From Bradyrhizobium sp. dw_78 (GTDB lineage: Bacteria > Pseudomonadota > Alphaproteobacteria > Rhizobiales > Xanthobacteraceae): a DNA stretch of 64,000 nucleotides. This document shows, piece after piece, positions 44,947 through 53,890 of the stretch (positions are counted from its first letter, which is position 1; the number at the start of each line of letters is the position of its first letter). Location: the NCBI RefSeq assembly GCF_018449525.1, contig NZ_JAAVUS010000015.1:62001-126000 (forward strand), in the 5' to 3' direction. Under the pieces are notes generated by a model. It searched no databases. It had not been told where the DNA came from and was given only the letters and a program-made list of their open reading frames with translations. A program made the translations under genes and the position numbers.

Positions 44947-45613
44947 CGCGCCTTACTCGTGACGAAACTGCCATGACGCCATCGGATGCCCATCGAGTCG
45001 AGCGCGACCCGGCATAATGCACCGCACAGAAGATATGGAAATTTTGTCGGATCTAATGTCAGATTTAGTTCGGCCTTGATCCGTTCGGACATCATGGTGC
45101 AGAGAAATGTCAGCACCACTTCCCCAAGTGCGCCGCGCACTCGCCATTGCCGACTTATTAGTTGGTCTTTCAGATTAATTGGTCTTTCAGACCGCTGACA
45201 GATCCCGCGATTCGACTTCATCTCTGCGGTCCAAGAAAGATCCTGATCGACAATTTCGTTGTGCGGCGCAGATCGGCCTGCGGCTCAATCGCGCACCCTT
45301 TGGCAATGCCGCGCGGTTCAAACACGTATGTGCAGCGCAGTATGCCTCTCGATTCCCGCAGCGATGCAATGCTTGTGCTATATCGCGATCGTCACCCGGC
45401 GCCCATAAACCGCAACGTTAGTTCTAGAGGGACGACGCATGTGATTTCTCGACAGGCGTCCGCAATTCTGATCTGATCACGGCAACGAGTATTCGCTGCG
45501 CGCTGTCGCCTAAACGGCCAAAGACCGGACGACGCCGCGGCCGAAGCAAAACAAGACTCACAACAACAAGAAATTCTATCTTGCCAAGATTGGTTCACCT
45601 GGGAGGGAACGCC
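44947..45613. promoter_or_regulatory. Long upstream region of the ABC importer with 17-bp tandem operator-like repeat
   Basis: Gene-free 667 bp, AT-richer than the genes around it. At 45157-45190 the 17-mer ATTA(G/A)TTGGTCTTTCAG is repeated head to tail, and the second copy contains the perfect inverted repeat GGTCT-TTC-AGACC (45181-45193). This looks like a regulator site, perhaps GntR-type. No regulator gene is adjacent. A short minus-strand frame (44904-45221) is judged non-coding. GGGAGGGAACGCC precedes ATG 45614. Confidence 0.5.
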
Positions 45614-46954
45614 ATGTCACGGAGGAAGATTTCTCGTCGTCAATTCGTAGCAGCCACCGCCCTGTCATCCGCGGCGTTGATATCGGCGCCGTATATGCGA
45701 ACGGCTTACGCGGCCGGCAAACTTACAATGGGCTTCTGGGATCACTGGGTACCCGGAGCCAATACGACCTGCACCGCGCTCGTCAACGAATGGGCCGCCA
45801 GGGAAAAAGTCGAAGTTTCGATCGACTATATCACCAGCCAAGGCAACAAGAACATCGTAACCATCGCGGCGGAAGCACAAGCGAATTCCGGACATGACAT
45901 CTTCGCTTTGCCGACCTGGTGGCCACACGCCCACGCCGAACAGCTCGAGCCCGTCAACGACATCATGGAGTCGATCGTCAAGCAGAACGGCGAGGTGAAC
46001 GGGACCGTCAAATATCTCGGACAGCTGGACGGCAAATGGCTTGGCGTCCCCGCCACCGTCGGCAGCCAGATCAAGGGCCCCTGCTCCCGCATCGACCTGA
46101 TGAAGAAATTCACCAATATCGACGTGCAGGAAATGTATCCGGCCGGCGGCCCGCCCAAGGCGGAGAACTGGACGACGGACACCTTCCTGAAGGCGGCCGA
46201 GGCCTGCTACAAGGGCGGCTATCCTTTCGGCATCGGGCTTGGCGAAACATCCGACAATGTCGACGCAGCCGGCGCGTTCTTCCAGGCCTTTGGCGCCCAA
46301 CTTGTCGACGCCAAGGGCAATCTTACGGTCAAGACCGACGAAGTGCGGCAAGTTCTCGAATTCTACAAGAGGCTGATCGCCTTCCTGCCGCCCGACGTTG
46401 CCGCATGGGACGACGCCTCCAACAACAAATGGCTGGTGTCGGGCAAGGGCGCGATGATCCTGAACCCGCCGAGTGCCTGGTTCGTCGCCAAGCGCGACGC
46501 CCCGCAAATCGCCGAACATCTGTGGACCCACGGCTTCCCCGCCGGGCCGAAGGGCCGGTTCGCGCCGTTCCTTCCCTTCTTCTGGAGCATCTGGAGTTTC
46601 TCCAAGAACAAGGAAGCCGCCAAGAGCCTGCTCGTTCATCTGTCGCAACCGGCATCGATCGAGAGACTGGTCGAAGCGAGCAGCGGTTATGACCTGCCGG
46701 CCTATGAGAAGATGACGACGCTGAAAGTGTGGGCCGAGCAAGGCCCGCCCAAGGGGACCATTTTCCACTATCCCAATCCGTACCACCACCAGACGCTGTC
46801 GATTGCGGCCTCGCCGGCGCCGCCGAAGATCGCCCAGCAGATCTACGCACAGGCCGTTCAGACCAAGATGTGCCTGCGCTACTTCCAGGGCGAGCCGATG
46901 GAAAAGACGCTGGCCTGGGCGGAAGGCGAGTGCGAAGGCTACATGCGGAGCTGA
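45614..46954 (+). CDS. ABC transporter solute-binding protein, family 1 (carbohydrate type), Tat-exported
   Basis: Periplasmic binding protein of 446 residues. The N-terminus RRKISRRQFVAATALSSAAL has a textbook twin-arginine motif (SRRQF, 7-11) and is followed by an AYA cleavage site near residue 33. The body shows a sugar-binding-protein pattern (GLGETSDNVDAAGAFFQAFGA, NKWLVSGKGAMILNPPSAWF). ATG 45614 is preceded by GGGAGGG. It is the first gene of a complete importer (binding protein, two permeases, ATPase). The ligand is unknown. Confidence 0.92.
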   Translation: MSRRKISRRQFVAATALSSAALISAPYMRTAYAAGKLTMGFWDHWVPGANTTCTALVNEWAAREKVEVSIDYITSQGNKNIVTIAAEAQANSGHDIFALPTWWPHAHAEQLEPVNDIMESIVKQNGEVNGTVKYLGQLDGKWLGVPATVGSQIKGPCSRIDLMKKFTNIDVQEMYPAGGPPKAENWTTDTFLKAAEACYKGGYPFGIGLGETSDNVDAAGAFFQAFGAQLVDAKGNLTVKTDEVRQVLEFYKRLIAFLPPDVAAWDDASNNKWLVSGKGAMILNPPSAWFVAKRDAPQIAEHLWTHGFPAGPKGRFAPFLPFFWSIWSFSKNKEAAKSLLVHLSQPASIERLVEASSGYDLPAYEKMTTLKVWAEQGPPKGTIFHYPNPYHHQTLSIAASPAPPKIAQQIYAQAVQTKMCLRYFQGEPMEKTLAWAEGECEGYMRS

Positions 46955-47086
46955 CTCCGCAGCGGTTTTTCGCAAGCGACCGCAGCGATGCGTTGCACCA
47001 AGGCGAAGCGGAGCCGACATAAGCCGGCTCCGAAACCATCCGAAATCTCGTTCCTCTGAATCCAATTCGCGGGAGGAAGATGCATC

Positions 47087-48028
47087 ATGGTCGATGTCGC
47101 ATTTCAGCCGAACGGCGTCGTGGCGGCGCGCGCGACGCGAAAACGGTCGAGCCTGCGGACCGCGCTCAAGCGGAAATCGACGGCCGCTTTTCTGATGACG
47201 CTGCCGCTGATCCTCCTGATCGGCATTCTGGTGATCTACCCTGCGTTCTATTCCCTGCATCTGGCGACGCTGAACAAGTCGATGCAGCATTTCGTCGGCA
47301 TCGGTAATTTCCAGTTCCTGTTCAATCGGGAAACGTTCTGGCTGGTGGTTGAACAGTCCTGCATTTTTGCGATCTCGGCCGTCATCTTCAAAGCGCTGAT
47401 CGGCTTCATCGTCGCGCATTTCGTCCACAACATTCCGGCCAAAGGCCAGCGCAAGTGGCGCGGCATGCTGTTGGTGCCCTGGGTGATTCCGCCGGCGATG
47501 AGCACCCTGGCATGGCTTTGGCTGTTCGATCCGTCCTACAGCGCCTTCAATTACACGCTTTCCTTTTTCGGCCTCGGGCCGATCTCCTGGCTCGGCGATC
47601 CCAATTGGGCCCGCTTCTCGGTCATCCTGGTCAATATCTGGTACGGCGCCCCCTTCTTCATGATCATGTACCTGGCGTCGCTGAAATCGGTGCCTGAGCA
47701 GCTCTATGAAGCCGCCGCCATCGACGGCGCCAATTGGTGGCAGCGCATCTGGTACGTGACGCTGCCGATGATGCGCAACATCATCGCGATCACGACGCTG
47801 TTTTCGCTGATCGTGACCTTCGCCAATTTCGATATCACCCGCATCCTGACCGCTGGCGGTCCGCTCGACCACACCCATTTGTTCGCGACATGGGCCTTCA
47901 AGGTCGGCATCGAGGGCAGCGATCTTCCGCTGGGCGCCAGCGTGTCGCTGTTCATGGTCCCGATCCTGGCCATCGCGGCGGTCTTCATCCTGCGCGACAT
48001 CAACAAACGCGGAAACGAAGCGTCATGA
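47087..48028 (+). CDS. ABC transporter permease, MalF/UgpA type
   Basis: Membrane subunit of 313 residues with six helices after a basic 33-residue N-terminal extension. The ATPase-coupling loop is EAAAIDGANWWQRIWYVTLPMMR. GGGAGGAAG precedes ATG 47087. A 132-bp gap separates it from the binding protein. Its stop overlaps the next permease start (ATGA, 48025-48028). Confidence 0.92.
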   Translation: MVDVAFQPNGVVAARATRKRSSLRTALKRKSTAAFLMTLPLILLIGILVIYPAFYSLHLATLNKSMQHFVGIGNFQFLFNRETFWLVVEQSCIFAISAVIFKALIGFIVAHFVHNIPAKGQRKWRGMLLVPWVIPPAMSTLAWLWLFDPSYSAFNYTLSFFGLGPISWLGDPNWARFSVILVNIWYGAPFFMIMYLASLKSVPEQLYEAAAIDGANWWQRIWYVTLPMMRNIIAITTLFSLIVTFANFDITRILTAGGPLDHTHLFATWAFKVGIEGSDLPLGASVSLFMVPILAIAAVFILRDINKRGNEAS

Positions 48029-48936
48029 CCAGCATGGTGATCGATAAGGGCGCCCCGACCCGCGCCGTCAAATATCGCAGCGTCAGCCGCGACCGCACAT
48101 GGGCGTTGCGTTGGTCGTATTTCTTTCTGGTCCTGTTTGCGATCTTCTCGCTGGTGCCGCCGTTTTACATGCTGATCACCTCGCTCAAGGGCAGCACCGA
48201 GATTTCGGCCGCGACCAATCCCTGGTGGGTGTTTCATCCGACGCTGGAAAATTACGTCAAGCTCTTGACCTCGAACCAGTTCCTGATCTTCTTCCGGAAC
48301 TCCGCGCTGGTCTCGATCCTGGTGGTGACGATCACCATGCTGATCAGCGTACCGGCGGCCTTTGCGCTGGCGCGAATGCGGTTCTGGGGTTCGGCCACGC
48401 TCGCAACCGGCGTATTCCTGACCTACCTGATTCCGGACTCGCTGTTGTTTCTGCCGCTGTTCAAGATGTTTGCGGTGTTCGACAACTTCACCGGGATTCA
48501 ACTCATCAACAGATGGTACGCGCTGGTGATCGTCTATCCGACGCTCACGGTGCCGTTCTGCACCTGGATCATGATCGGCTATTTCGCATCGATCCCGAAG
48601 GAACTCGACGAAGCCGCCGTCATCGATGGCGCCTCCTGGTTCCAGACCCTGACGCGCATCTTCATTCCGGTCGCTTTACCCGGCCTGATCGCCGCCACCA
48701 TCTTTGCTTTCACGGTCTCATGGGCGCAATTCCTTTACCCGCTGGTTTTCACGACCTCGACGGATCAGTTGGTACTTCCGGTCGGCATCATCACCACCCT
48801 GATCAAGGGCGACGTCTATAATTGGGGGCAGATCATGACCGGCGCGCTGCTCGGCGCCGCACCGCCCCTCATCATCTACGCTTTCCTGATGGACTATTAC
48901 ATCGCCGGGCTGACCGCCGGCGCGACAAAGGGTTGA
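48025..48936 (+). CDS. ABC transporter permease, MalG/UgpE type
   Basis: Second permease, 303 residues, six helices. The coupling loop is EAAVIDGASWFQTLTRIFIPVALPG, and the TM1 region SYFFLVLFAIFSLVPPFYMLITSLK is typical of MalG relatives. ATG 48025 overlaps the previous stop by 4 bp, so the longer frame to 47734 is rejected. It is followed after 5 bp by the ATPase. Confidence 0.92.
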   Translation: MTSMVIDKGAPTRAVKYRSVSRDRTWALRWSYFFLVLFAIFSLVPPFYMLITSLKGSTEISAATNPWWVFHPTLENYVKLLTSNQFLIFFRNSALVSILVVTITMLISVPAAFALARMRFWGSATLATGVFLTYLIPDSLLFLPLFKMFAVFDNFTGIQLINRWYALVIVYPTLTVPFCTWIMIGYFASIPKELDEAAVIDGASWFQTLTRIFIPVALPGLIAATIFAFTVSWAQFLYPLVFTTSTDQLVLPVGIITTLIKGDVYNWGQIMTGALLGAAPPLIIYAFLMDYYIAGLTAGATKG

Positions 48937-48941
48937 AGCTC

Positions 48942-50042
48942 ATGGCTGACGTTAGCTTGCGCAAGGTGATCAAGCGGTATGAAGATGTCGAGGCGGTGCG
49001 CGGCATTGACCTCGATATCGCCGATCACGAGTTCGTCGTGCTGGTGGGGCCGTCGGGCTGCGGAAAATCGACCACGCTGCGCATGATCGCGGGGCTTGAG
49101 GACATCACCGGCGGCGATATCATGATCGGCGGCGATCTCGTCAACGACGTGCCGCCGAAGGACCGCGACATCGCCATGGTGTTTCAGAATTACGCGCTCT
49201 ATCCGCATATGACGGTCGCGGAGAACATGTCGTTCGGGCTGCGCCTCAAGCACTATCCCAAGGCAGAGATCAGGAGCCGGGTCGACGAGGCCGCGCGCAT
49301 GCTCGATATCGCCGAGTTGATCGACCGCAAGCCGAAGCAGCTATCGGGCGGCCAGCGCCAGCGCGTGGCGATGGGGCGCGCCATCGTGCGCAATCCAAAA
49401 GTGTTCCTGTTCGACGAGCCGCTGTCGAATCTCGACGCCAAGCTCCGGGTCCAGATGCGGATCGAGATCAAGAAAGTGCATCAGAAGGTCCGCACCACGA
49501 CGGTCTATGTGACCCACGACCAGGTCGAGGCGATGACGCTCGCCGACCGGGTCGTGGTCATGAACAAGGGCCGGATCGAACAGATCGGCACGCCCAACGA
49601 TCTCTATCACCATCCGGCGACCCGCTTTGTCGCCGGGTTCATCGGCTCGCCGGCGATGAATTTCATCCCCTGCCGGCTGGAGGACAGCGGCGGCGGATTG
49701 AATATCCGGCTGACCGACCGCATCGCCTTCCCGTTGCCGCCGGCCCGCGCCGCCAGGTACCAGGGCGTGACCCGAACCGACAGGCTGCTGCTCGGGCTGC
49801 GGCCGGAGCATATCGCCGAGCTCAAAGCGCATCCGGAGCCCGGGATTGAACCGTTCGAAGCCGTGCTGGATGTCACCGAGCCGATGGGAATGGAGACGCT
49901 GGTTTATTTTACCCTCGAAGGCGCACAGATCTGCGGACGGGTCAGCCCCAACGCCGGTGCCCGCGCCGGCGAGCCGCTGCGATTGGCGGTGGACCTCAAC
50001 AATATTCACCTGCTAAACGAGGTGACCGGCGCCGTCATTTGA
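48942..50042 (+). CDS. ABC transporter ATPase, UgpC/MalK type
   Basis: ATPase of 366 residues for the carbohydrate-type importer. Walker A GPSGCGKST, signature LSGGQRQR, Walker B VFLFDEP with the D-loop LSNLDAKLR, and VTHDQVEAMT are intact. A C-terminal TOBE/MalK regulatory domain (about 240-366) includes LLLGLRPEHI. ATG 48942 is 5 bp after the permease stop. It is the fourth gene of the operon; the hydroxyacid dehydrogenase follows after 31 bp and is likely co-transcribed. Confidence 0.93.
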   Translation: MADVSLRKVIKRYEDVEAVRGIDLDIADHEFVVLVGPSGCGKSTTLRMIAGLEDITGGDIMIGGDLVNDVPPKDRDIAMVFQNYALYPHMTVAENMSFGLRLKHYPKAEIRSRVDEAARMLDIAELIDRKPKQLSGGQRQRVAMGRAIVRNPKVFLFDEPLSNLDAKLRVQMRIEIKKVHQKVRTTTVYVTHDQVEAMTLADRVVVMNKGRIEQIGTPNDLYHHPATRFVAGFIGSPAMNFIPCRLEDSGGGLNIRLTDRIAFPLPPARAARYQGVTRTDRLLLGLRPEHIAELKAHPEPGIEPFEAVLDVTEPMGMETLVYFTLEGAQICGRVSPNAGARAGEPLRLAVDLNNIHLLNEVTGAVI

Positions 50043-50073
50043 CGGCGCAAAAAAAAGAAAGGCGTGGGGCGGA

Positions 50074-51063
50074 ATGGCGACCAACAAGAAGAAAATCCTC
50101 GTGACCGAAACCATGTCGCCGAAGGCACGGGCTCTCTTGATCGAACGGGACGACATCGAACTCGTCGAATTCCCCAATCTGATCTCGGCCGTTGATTTCG
50201 AGGCGTTGCTCAAGCAACAGGCGCCAATTCATGGCGTCGCGCTCGGCGCCACCCGCTTCGGCGAGCCGGAACTCGAGGCTTCCGGAGACATGAAGGTAGT
50301 GACCCGGATCGGCGTCGGCTACGACGCCGTCGATGTCCCGGCGCTCAGCCGCCGCAAGGTTCCGCTGATGATCGCGGGCAGCGCCAATTCCCCGTCCGTC
50401 GCCGAACAGGCACTGTTCATGATGCTGACGCTCGCCAAGCGCGCCGTCGAATTGCACATGCTGGTGAAAGACGGCGCCTGGGCCACCCGGCTCGGCAAAC
50501 TGCCTTACGACCTGTACGGCAAGACGGTTCTGATCATCGGCTTCGGCCGCATCGGCACGCGCACCGCCAAACGCTGTCTGGCGATGGAAATGAACGTGCT
50601 GGTCTATGATCCCTACACTCCGGCCGCCGAAATCAAGGCCGCCGGTTGCGAACCGGTCGCCGATCTCGATGCGGCGTTGCCGCGTGCCGACTTCGTCAGC
50701 ATCCACTGCCCGAAGACGCCGGAGACGGTCGGAATGTTCAACGCGGCGCGCTTGAAGCGCATGAAGCAGACGGCCTACCTCATCAACACCGCGCGCGGCG
50801 GCATTGTCGAGGAAGCCGCACTCTACGATGCGCTGAAATCCGGCAGGCTGGCCGGCGCCGGCCTCGATGTGTTCGAGCAGGAACCGCCGCCATTCGGTCA
50901 TCCGCTGTTCGAGCTTCCCAACGTGATCATCGCGCCGCATGTCGCCGGCGTGACCCGGGAAGCGGTCGAACGCATGAGCGAGCAAACCGCGCGCAACATT
51001 CTGAGCGTGCTGGACGGCGAGCCGATCCGGCAGAACGTCATCAACCCGGATGTGCTCGGCTGA
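50074..51063 (+). CDS. D-isomer-specific 2-hydroxyacid dehydrogenase
   Basis: NAD-dependent dehydrogenase of 329 residues, interconverting 2-oxo and D-2-hydroxy acids. The dinucleotide fold has GFGRIG (about 155-160). The catalytic residues are Arg in INTARGG, Glu in DVFEQEPP and His in IIAPHVAG. It resembles the phosphoglycerate-dehydrogenase-like group but lacks an ACT domain. Because it follows the importer by 31 bp, its substrate is probably the imported acid or a breakdown product. Confidence 0.9.
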   Translation: MATNKKKILVTETMSPKARALLIERDDIELVEFPNLISAVDFEALLKQQAPIHGVALGATRFGEPELEASGDMKVVTRIGVGYDAVDVPALSRRKVPLMIAGSANSPSVAEQALFMMLTLAKRAVELHMLVKDGAWATRLGKLPYDLYGKTVLIIGFGRIGTRTAKRCLAMEMNVLVYDPYTPAAEIKAAGCEPVADLDAALPRADFVSIHCPKTPETVGMFNAARLKRMKQTAYLINTARGGIVEEAALYDALKSGRLAGAGLDVFEQEPPPFGHPLFELPNVIIAPHVAGVTREAVERMSEQTARNILSVLDGEPIRQNVINPDVLG

Positions 51064-51311
51064 TCCGGACGCGGCTTACATCCGCCGGTGATCGAACAGG
51101 TGTCGTCGAACTTAATTCGATGACGGAATGTTCACAGGCAGCATTAATCTTCCCGCAATTATAGCCGGGGAACCCCTCGTTTATCGTCCGTCGGCCGGTC
51201 AACGAGGCCGGTTCCACCGGTATGATCGTATATCAAGCCGAGCTAATAATATTGCGCTATTCTCCGAGATGCGTTTTGCTGTCGTCGATCTTGTGTTTTG
51301 GAGATTGATTA
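51064..51311. other. Gene-free stretch of 248 bp
   Basis: Contains AT-rich DNA around 51230-51300, likely the promoter of the small gene that follows. No repeats, RNA or coding frames are recognised. Confidence 0.3.
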
Positions 51312-51713
51312 TTGAGTCAAATTGATCCGATGGATCACGCGCTGGCCACGATCGCCAGCATCCTCGATCATCCGGAGCCGTATCTCGCGCCGGAAGCTGT
51401 TGCCGGCGAAGAAAAGCCTGCGACCTCCGCGCCGGCTGACGCTGCCGGCTATTCGAAAATCGGCCCGGGCCCGATGGCCGCGATCCGCTTCAAATGGACC
51501 GTGCGGCGTGCGGATGATGGCGACTATTATGTCGACGAGACGATTGGCGAGAATTCCCTTCCGATCACGGCGGGACCGATGTCCGGAGAGGCTGCGGTCA
51601 GGCTGGTCGATGATCGCGAACGCGAAGCGCTGCTGCGGTTTGCGCGGCTCAAAACCGAAATGATCGAAAGAAGCACGGCCGCGAATGCGGCGGCCAGACC
51701 TGAAGCCGGTTAA
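51312..51713 (+). CDS. Small hypothetical protein, TTG start
   Basis: Soluble acidic protein of 133 residues of unknown function. An Ala/Pro-rich stretch (about 25-45) is followed by a compact domain with FKWTVRRADDGDYYVDETIG and a charged C-terminal helix. TTG 51312 is preceded by TTGGAGA at good spacing, whereas the next in-frame ATG (51330) has no ribosome site, so the unusual start is preferred. The repeat hairpin at 51718-51752 follows directly. Confidence 0.65.
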   Translation: MSQIDPMDHALATIASILDHPEPYLAPEAVAGEEKPATSAPADAAGYSKIGPGPMAAIRFKWTVRRADDGDYYVDETIGENSLPITAGPMSGEAAVRLVDDREREALLRFARLKTEMIERSTAANAAARPEAG

Positions 51714-51717
51714 ACGG

Positions 51718-51752
51718 GAGCTTCGGTTCTGATTGATTCAGAATCGAAGCTC
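51718..51752 (+). terminator. Hairpin terminator formed by repeat copy B
   Basis: GAGCTTCGGTTCTGA and TCAGAATCGAAGCTC pair in a 15-bp stem (one G-U) with a 5-nt loop, followed by TGGATTTTTG. It begins 5 bp after the preceding stop and would terminate plus-strand transcription. Confidence 0.7.
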
Positions 51753-51814
51753 TGGATTTTTGTTGTGACGCGTTTTCTTCACGCGAACCAGCATCCACTT
51801 CGCTCGAAAACGCT
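51718..51814 (-). repeat. Intergenic repeat with hairpin, copy B (inverted)
   Basis: Read on the minus strand this segment starts AGCGTTTTCGAGCGAAGTGG, continues through GGTTCGCG, AAGAAAACG and CAACAAAA, and ends in the hairpin. It is the same element as 18383-18509. It sits between convergent genes (stops at 51713 and 51815). Confidence 0.8.
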
Positions 51815-52546
51815 CTAACCGGCCGCAGGTTCCTCTTTGCCGCCTCGTTTTATCGCAAACCAGATGACGTGACGCGCGCCGCTGCGCTTCGAGGTCGCAC
51901 GCACGCCGACCTCGTTGACCTCGAAATCCGCGGCGCGCAATCGCTTCGTGAACGCAGCGTTCGGATCCGACGACCAGACCGCCAGCACGCCGCCCGGCCG
52001 CAGCGCCCGCCGGATCGCCTGCAATCCCCCGAGATCGTAGAGCGCGTCATTGGCCTTGCGAATGAGCGCTTCCGGTCCGTTGTCGACGTCGAGCAGGATC
52101 GCGTCATACGCCGACGGTGACGACCGGATCACATCGGCGACGTCGGCCTCGCGGATATCGGTGCGCGGATCGGAAAGGCTGTCACCGAACAGTTCGGCCA
52201 TCGGCCCGCGCGCCCAGGCGATGACGGCGGGCACGAGTTCGGCAACGGTGACACGTGCCTCCGTGCCGAGCACCGCGAGCGCAGCGCGCAGCGTGAATCC
52301 CATGCCGAGCCCGCCGATCAGCATATGCGGACGCCTGACGCTTTCGATTCGCTTGCAGGCAAGCGTAGCCAGCGCCTCCTCCGACCCGCTGAGGCGGCTG
52401 TTCATCAGTTCGTTTGCGCCGAGCCTCATCGAGAACTCGGCGCCTCTCTGCATCAGGCGAAGTTCGACATCGGCGCCGGGCACTGGCGTCTTGTCGATCT
52501 GCAACCAGGGAATCATGGCCAGCCTTTCAAAATCGACCGGCGCCAT
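51815..52546 (-). CDS. Spermidine synthase-like SAM-fold protein
   Basis: 243 residues with a Rossmann methyltransferase fold. The cofactor loop is LIGGLGMGFTLRAAL; the acidic residue is in VTVAELVPAVIAW, and LLDVDNGPEALIRK is the spermidine-synthase-type metal/substrate loop. Family members include aminopropyltransferases and uncharacterised methyltransferase-like proteins. Without an adjacent decarboxylase I leave the reaction open. ATG 52546 is preferred; a TTG at 52564 would add six residues. Confidence 0.8.
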   Translation of the reverse strand: MAPVDFERLAMIPWLQIDKTPVPGADVELRLMQRGAEFSMRLGANELMNSRLSGSEEALATLACKRIESVRRPHMLIGGLGMGFTLRAALAVLGTEARVTVAELVPAVIAWARGPMAELFGDSLSDPRTDIREADVADVIRSSPSAYDAILLDVDNGPEALIRKANDALYDLGGLQAIRRALRPGGVLAVWSSDPNAAFTKRLRAADFEVNEVGVRATSKRSGARHVIWFAIKRGGKEEPAAG

Positions 52547-52646
52547 GATGACTGCCTCGGGCAACGTGCCCCAGCCTGCGCCATCGGCCTCGGCACATCG
52601 ACCGCGTAGCCGATCTGGCCATCCTGCGAATGGAGAGGTGGAGCGG

Positions 52647-53054
52647 CTAGGCCCCGACGCCGGCGGAATATTCCGCGTCGGTCACATGCTCCATCCAGCT
52701 TGAATAGCTACCGTCGAGCGCTTCCTGCATGGCGATGTGGGTCATGCCGTTGGTCGGCGAAGCGCCATGCCAGTGCTTTTCGCCCGGCGGAATCCAGACC
52801 ACGTCGCCGGGACGGATTTCGCGGATCGGCCCACCCTTGGCCTGAATCAGGCCAATTCCCGAGATGACATAGAGCGTCTGGCCGAGCGGATGGGTGTGCC
52901 AGGCGGTGCGGGCGCCGGGTTCAAACGAGACGCGCGAGCAGTTCAGATGCGCCGGCGCCGGCGTCATGATGACAGGGTCCTGCCACACGGTGCCGGTGAA
53001 ATGTTCGGCCGGCGCGCGGCGGGTCGGGCGCGAGCCCGAGAGGTGGATTTCCAT
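52647..53054 (-). CDS. Cupin protein resembling Mn-dependent hydroxynitrile lyases
   Basis: Single cupin of 135 residues. The metal ligands are in WHTHPLGQTL (two His and Gln) and KHWHGA. The surrounding sequence (FEPGARTAWHTHPLGQTL, PGDVVWIPPGEKHWHGA, MTH, EHVTD) closely resembles bacterial cupin hydroxynitrile lyases such as that of Granulicella tundricola, whose natural role is unknown. The protein could equally be a related isomerase or dioxygenase. It follows the RraA-like gene on the same strand after 40 bp, so the two probably act in one pathway. Confidence 0.82.
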   Translation of the reverse strand: MEIHLSGSRPTRRAPAEHFTGTVWQDPVIMTPAPAHLNCSRVSFEPGARTAWHTHPLGQTLYVISGIGLIQAKGGPIREIRPGDVVWIPPGEKHWHGASPTNGMTHIAMQEALDGSYSSWMEHVTDAEYSAGVGA

Positions 53055-53094
53055 GGGATTATCTCTCTTTCCTGATGTTATTTGTTGCCTGATA

Positions 53095-53793
53095 TCACTT
53101 CTTCGACGCCGCGTAGCGCGCCTTGGTCTCGGCGTTCATCGGATAGAGGCCCGGCAGCGCGGCGCCCTTGTTCACTTCCTCGACGATCCAGCCTTCCATC
53201 CGCTCCTGCTCGGGGCCTTCCGCCAGCACGTGATCCAGAAACGCTTGCGGGATCAGCACCGCGCCATCCTGGTCGGCGACGACAATGTCGTTCGGAAACA
53301 CGGCAACGCCACCGCAGCCGATCGGTTCGCCCCAGCCGACGAAGGTCAGACCGGCGACCGAGGGCGGCGCGGCATAGCCGTCGCACCAGACCGGCAGGCC
53401 GGTACCGAGCACGCCTTCCACGTCGCGCACCACACCGTCGGTAATCAGGGCGGCGACCTTACGCTTGACCATGCGCGCGCACAGGATGTCGCCGAAGATT
53501 CCGGCGTCCTTGATGCCCATGGCGTCGACCACGGTAATGCAGCCTTCCGGCATGGCCTCGATCGCGGTTCGGGTCGAGATCGGCGCGGACCAGGACTCCG
53601 GCGTCGCCAGATCCTCGCGCGCCGGCACGAAGCGCAAGGTAAATGCCGGTCCCACCAGCCGCGGCTGTCCGGGCCGGAGCGGACGCGTCCCCCGCATCCA
53701 GACGTTTCGCAGGCCCTTTTTGAGGAGAACCGTGGTGATGGTGGCGGTGGATACGCCGGAAAGGGTTGCGATCGCTTCGGGGGTCAGGGACAT
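53095..53793 (-). CDS. RraA/HMG-aldolase-like family protein
   Basis: 232 residues, RraA superfamily. ITDGVVRDVEG carries the Arg-Asp pair that in 4-hydroxy-4-methyl-2-oxoglutarate aldolases binds pyruvate enolate and metal, and VFPNDIVVADQDGAVLIP is also typical, so pyruvate aldolase or oxaloacetate decarboxylase activity is likelier than RNase regulation. ATG 53793 matches the family N-terminus (MSLTPEAIATLSGVSTATIT) though its ribosome site is weak; the frame extends to 53925. It is upstream of the HNL-like cupin. Confidence 0.82.
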   Translation of the reverse strand: MSLTPEAIATLSGVSTATITTVLLKKGLRNVWMRGTRPLRPGQPRLVGPAFTLRFVPAREDLATPESWSAPISTRTAIEAMPEGCITVVDAMGIKDAGIFGDILCARMVKRKVAALITDGVVRDVEGVLGTGLPVWCDGYAAPPSVAGLTFVGWGEPIGCGGVAVFPNDIVVADQDGAVLIPQAFLDHVLAEGPEQERMEGWIVEEVNKGAALPGLYPMNAETKARYAASKK

Positions 53794-53890
53794 TGGGAGG
53801 AGAGCTCCGGTGGGGGTGGATTGGCCGGCGCATCTTGCGGGGCGCGCGTAGCCCGTCAAGTGCGAGGCTGGCGATGAGAGAGGCGCACGG

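Noticed and set aside
44904..45221. 105-codon minus-strand frame in the gap after the VOC gene
   Set aside because: It overlaps the terminator, has no recognisable domain and lies in AT-richer, regulatory-looking DNA.
45665..47878. 737-codon minus-strand open frame opposite the importer genes
   Set aside because: Shadow of GC-rich coding DNA; the plus strand encodes a clear binding protein and permease.
53095..53793. RNase E regulator RraA
   Set aside because: The ITDGVVRD and FPNDIVVADQDG motifs and the metabolic context fit the aldolase/decarboxylase branch better than true RraA.
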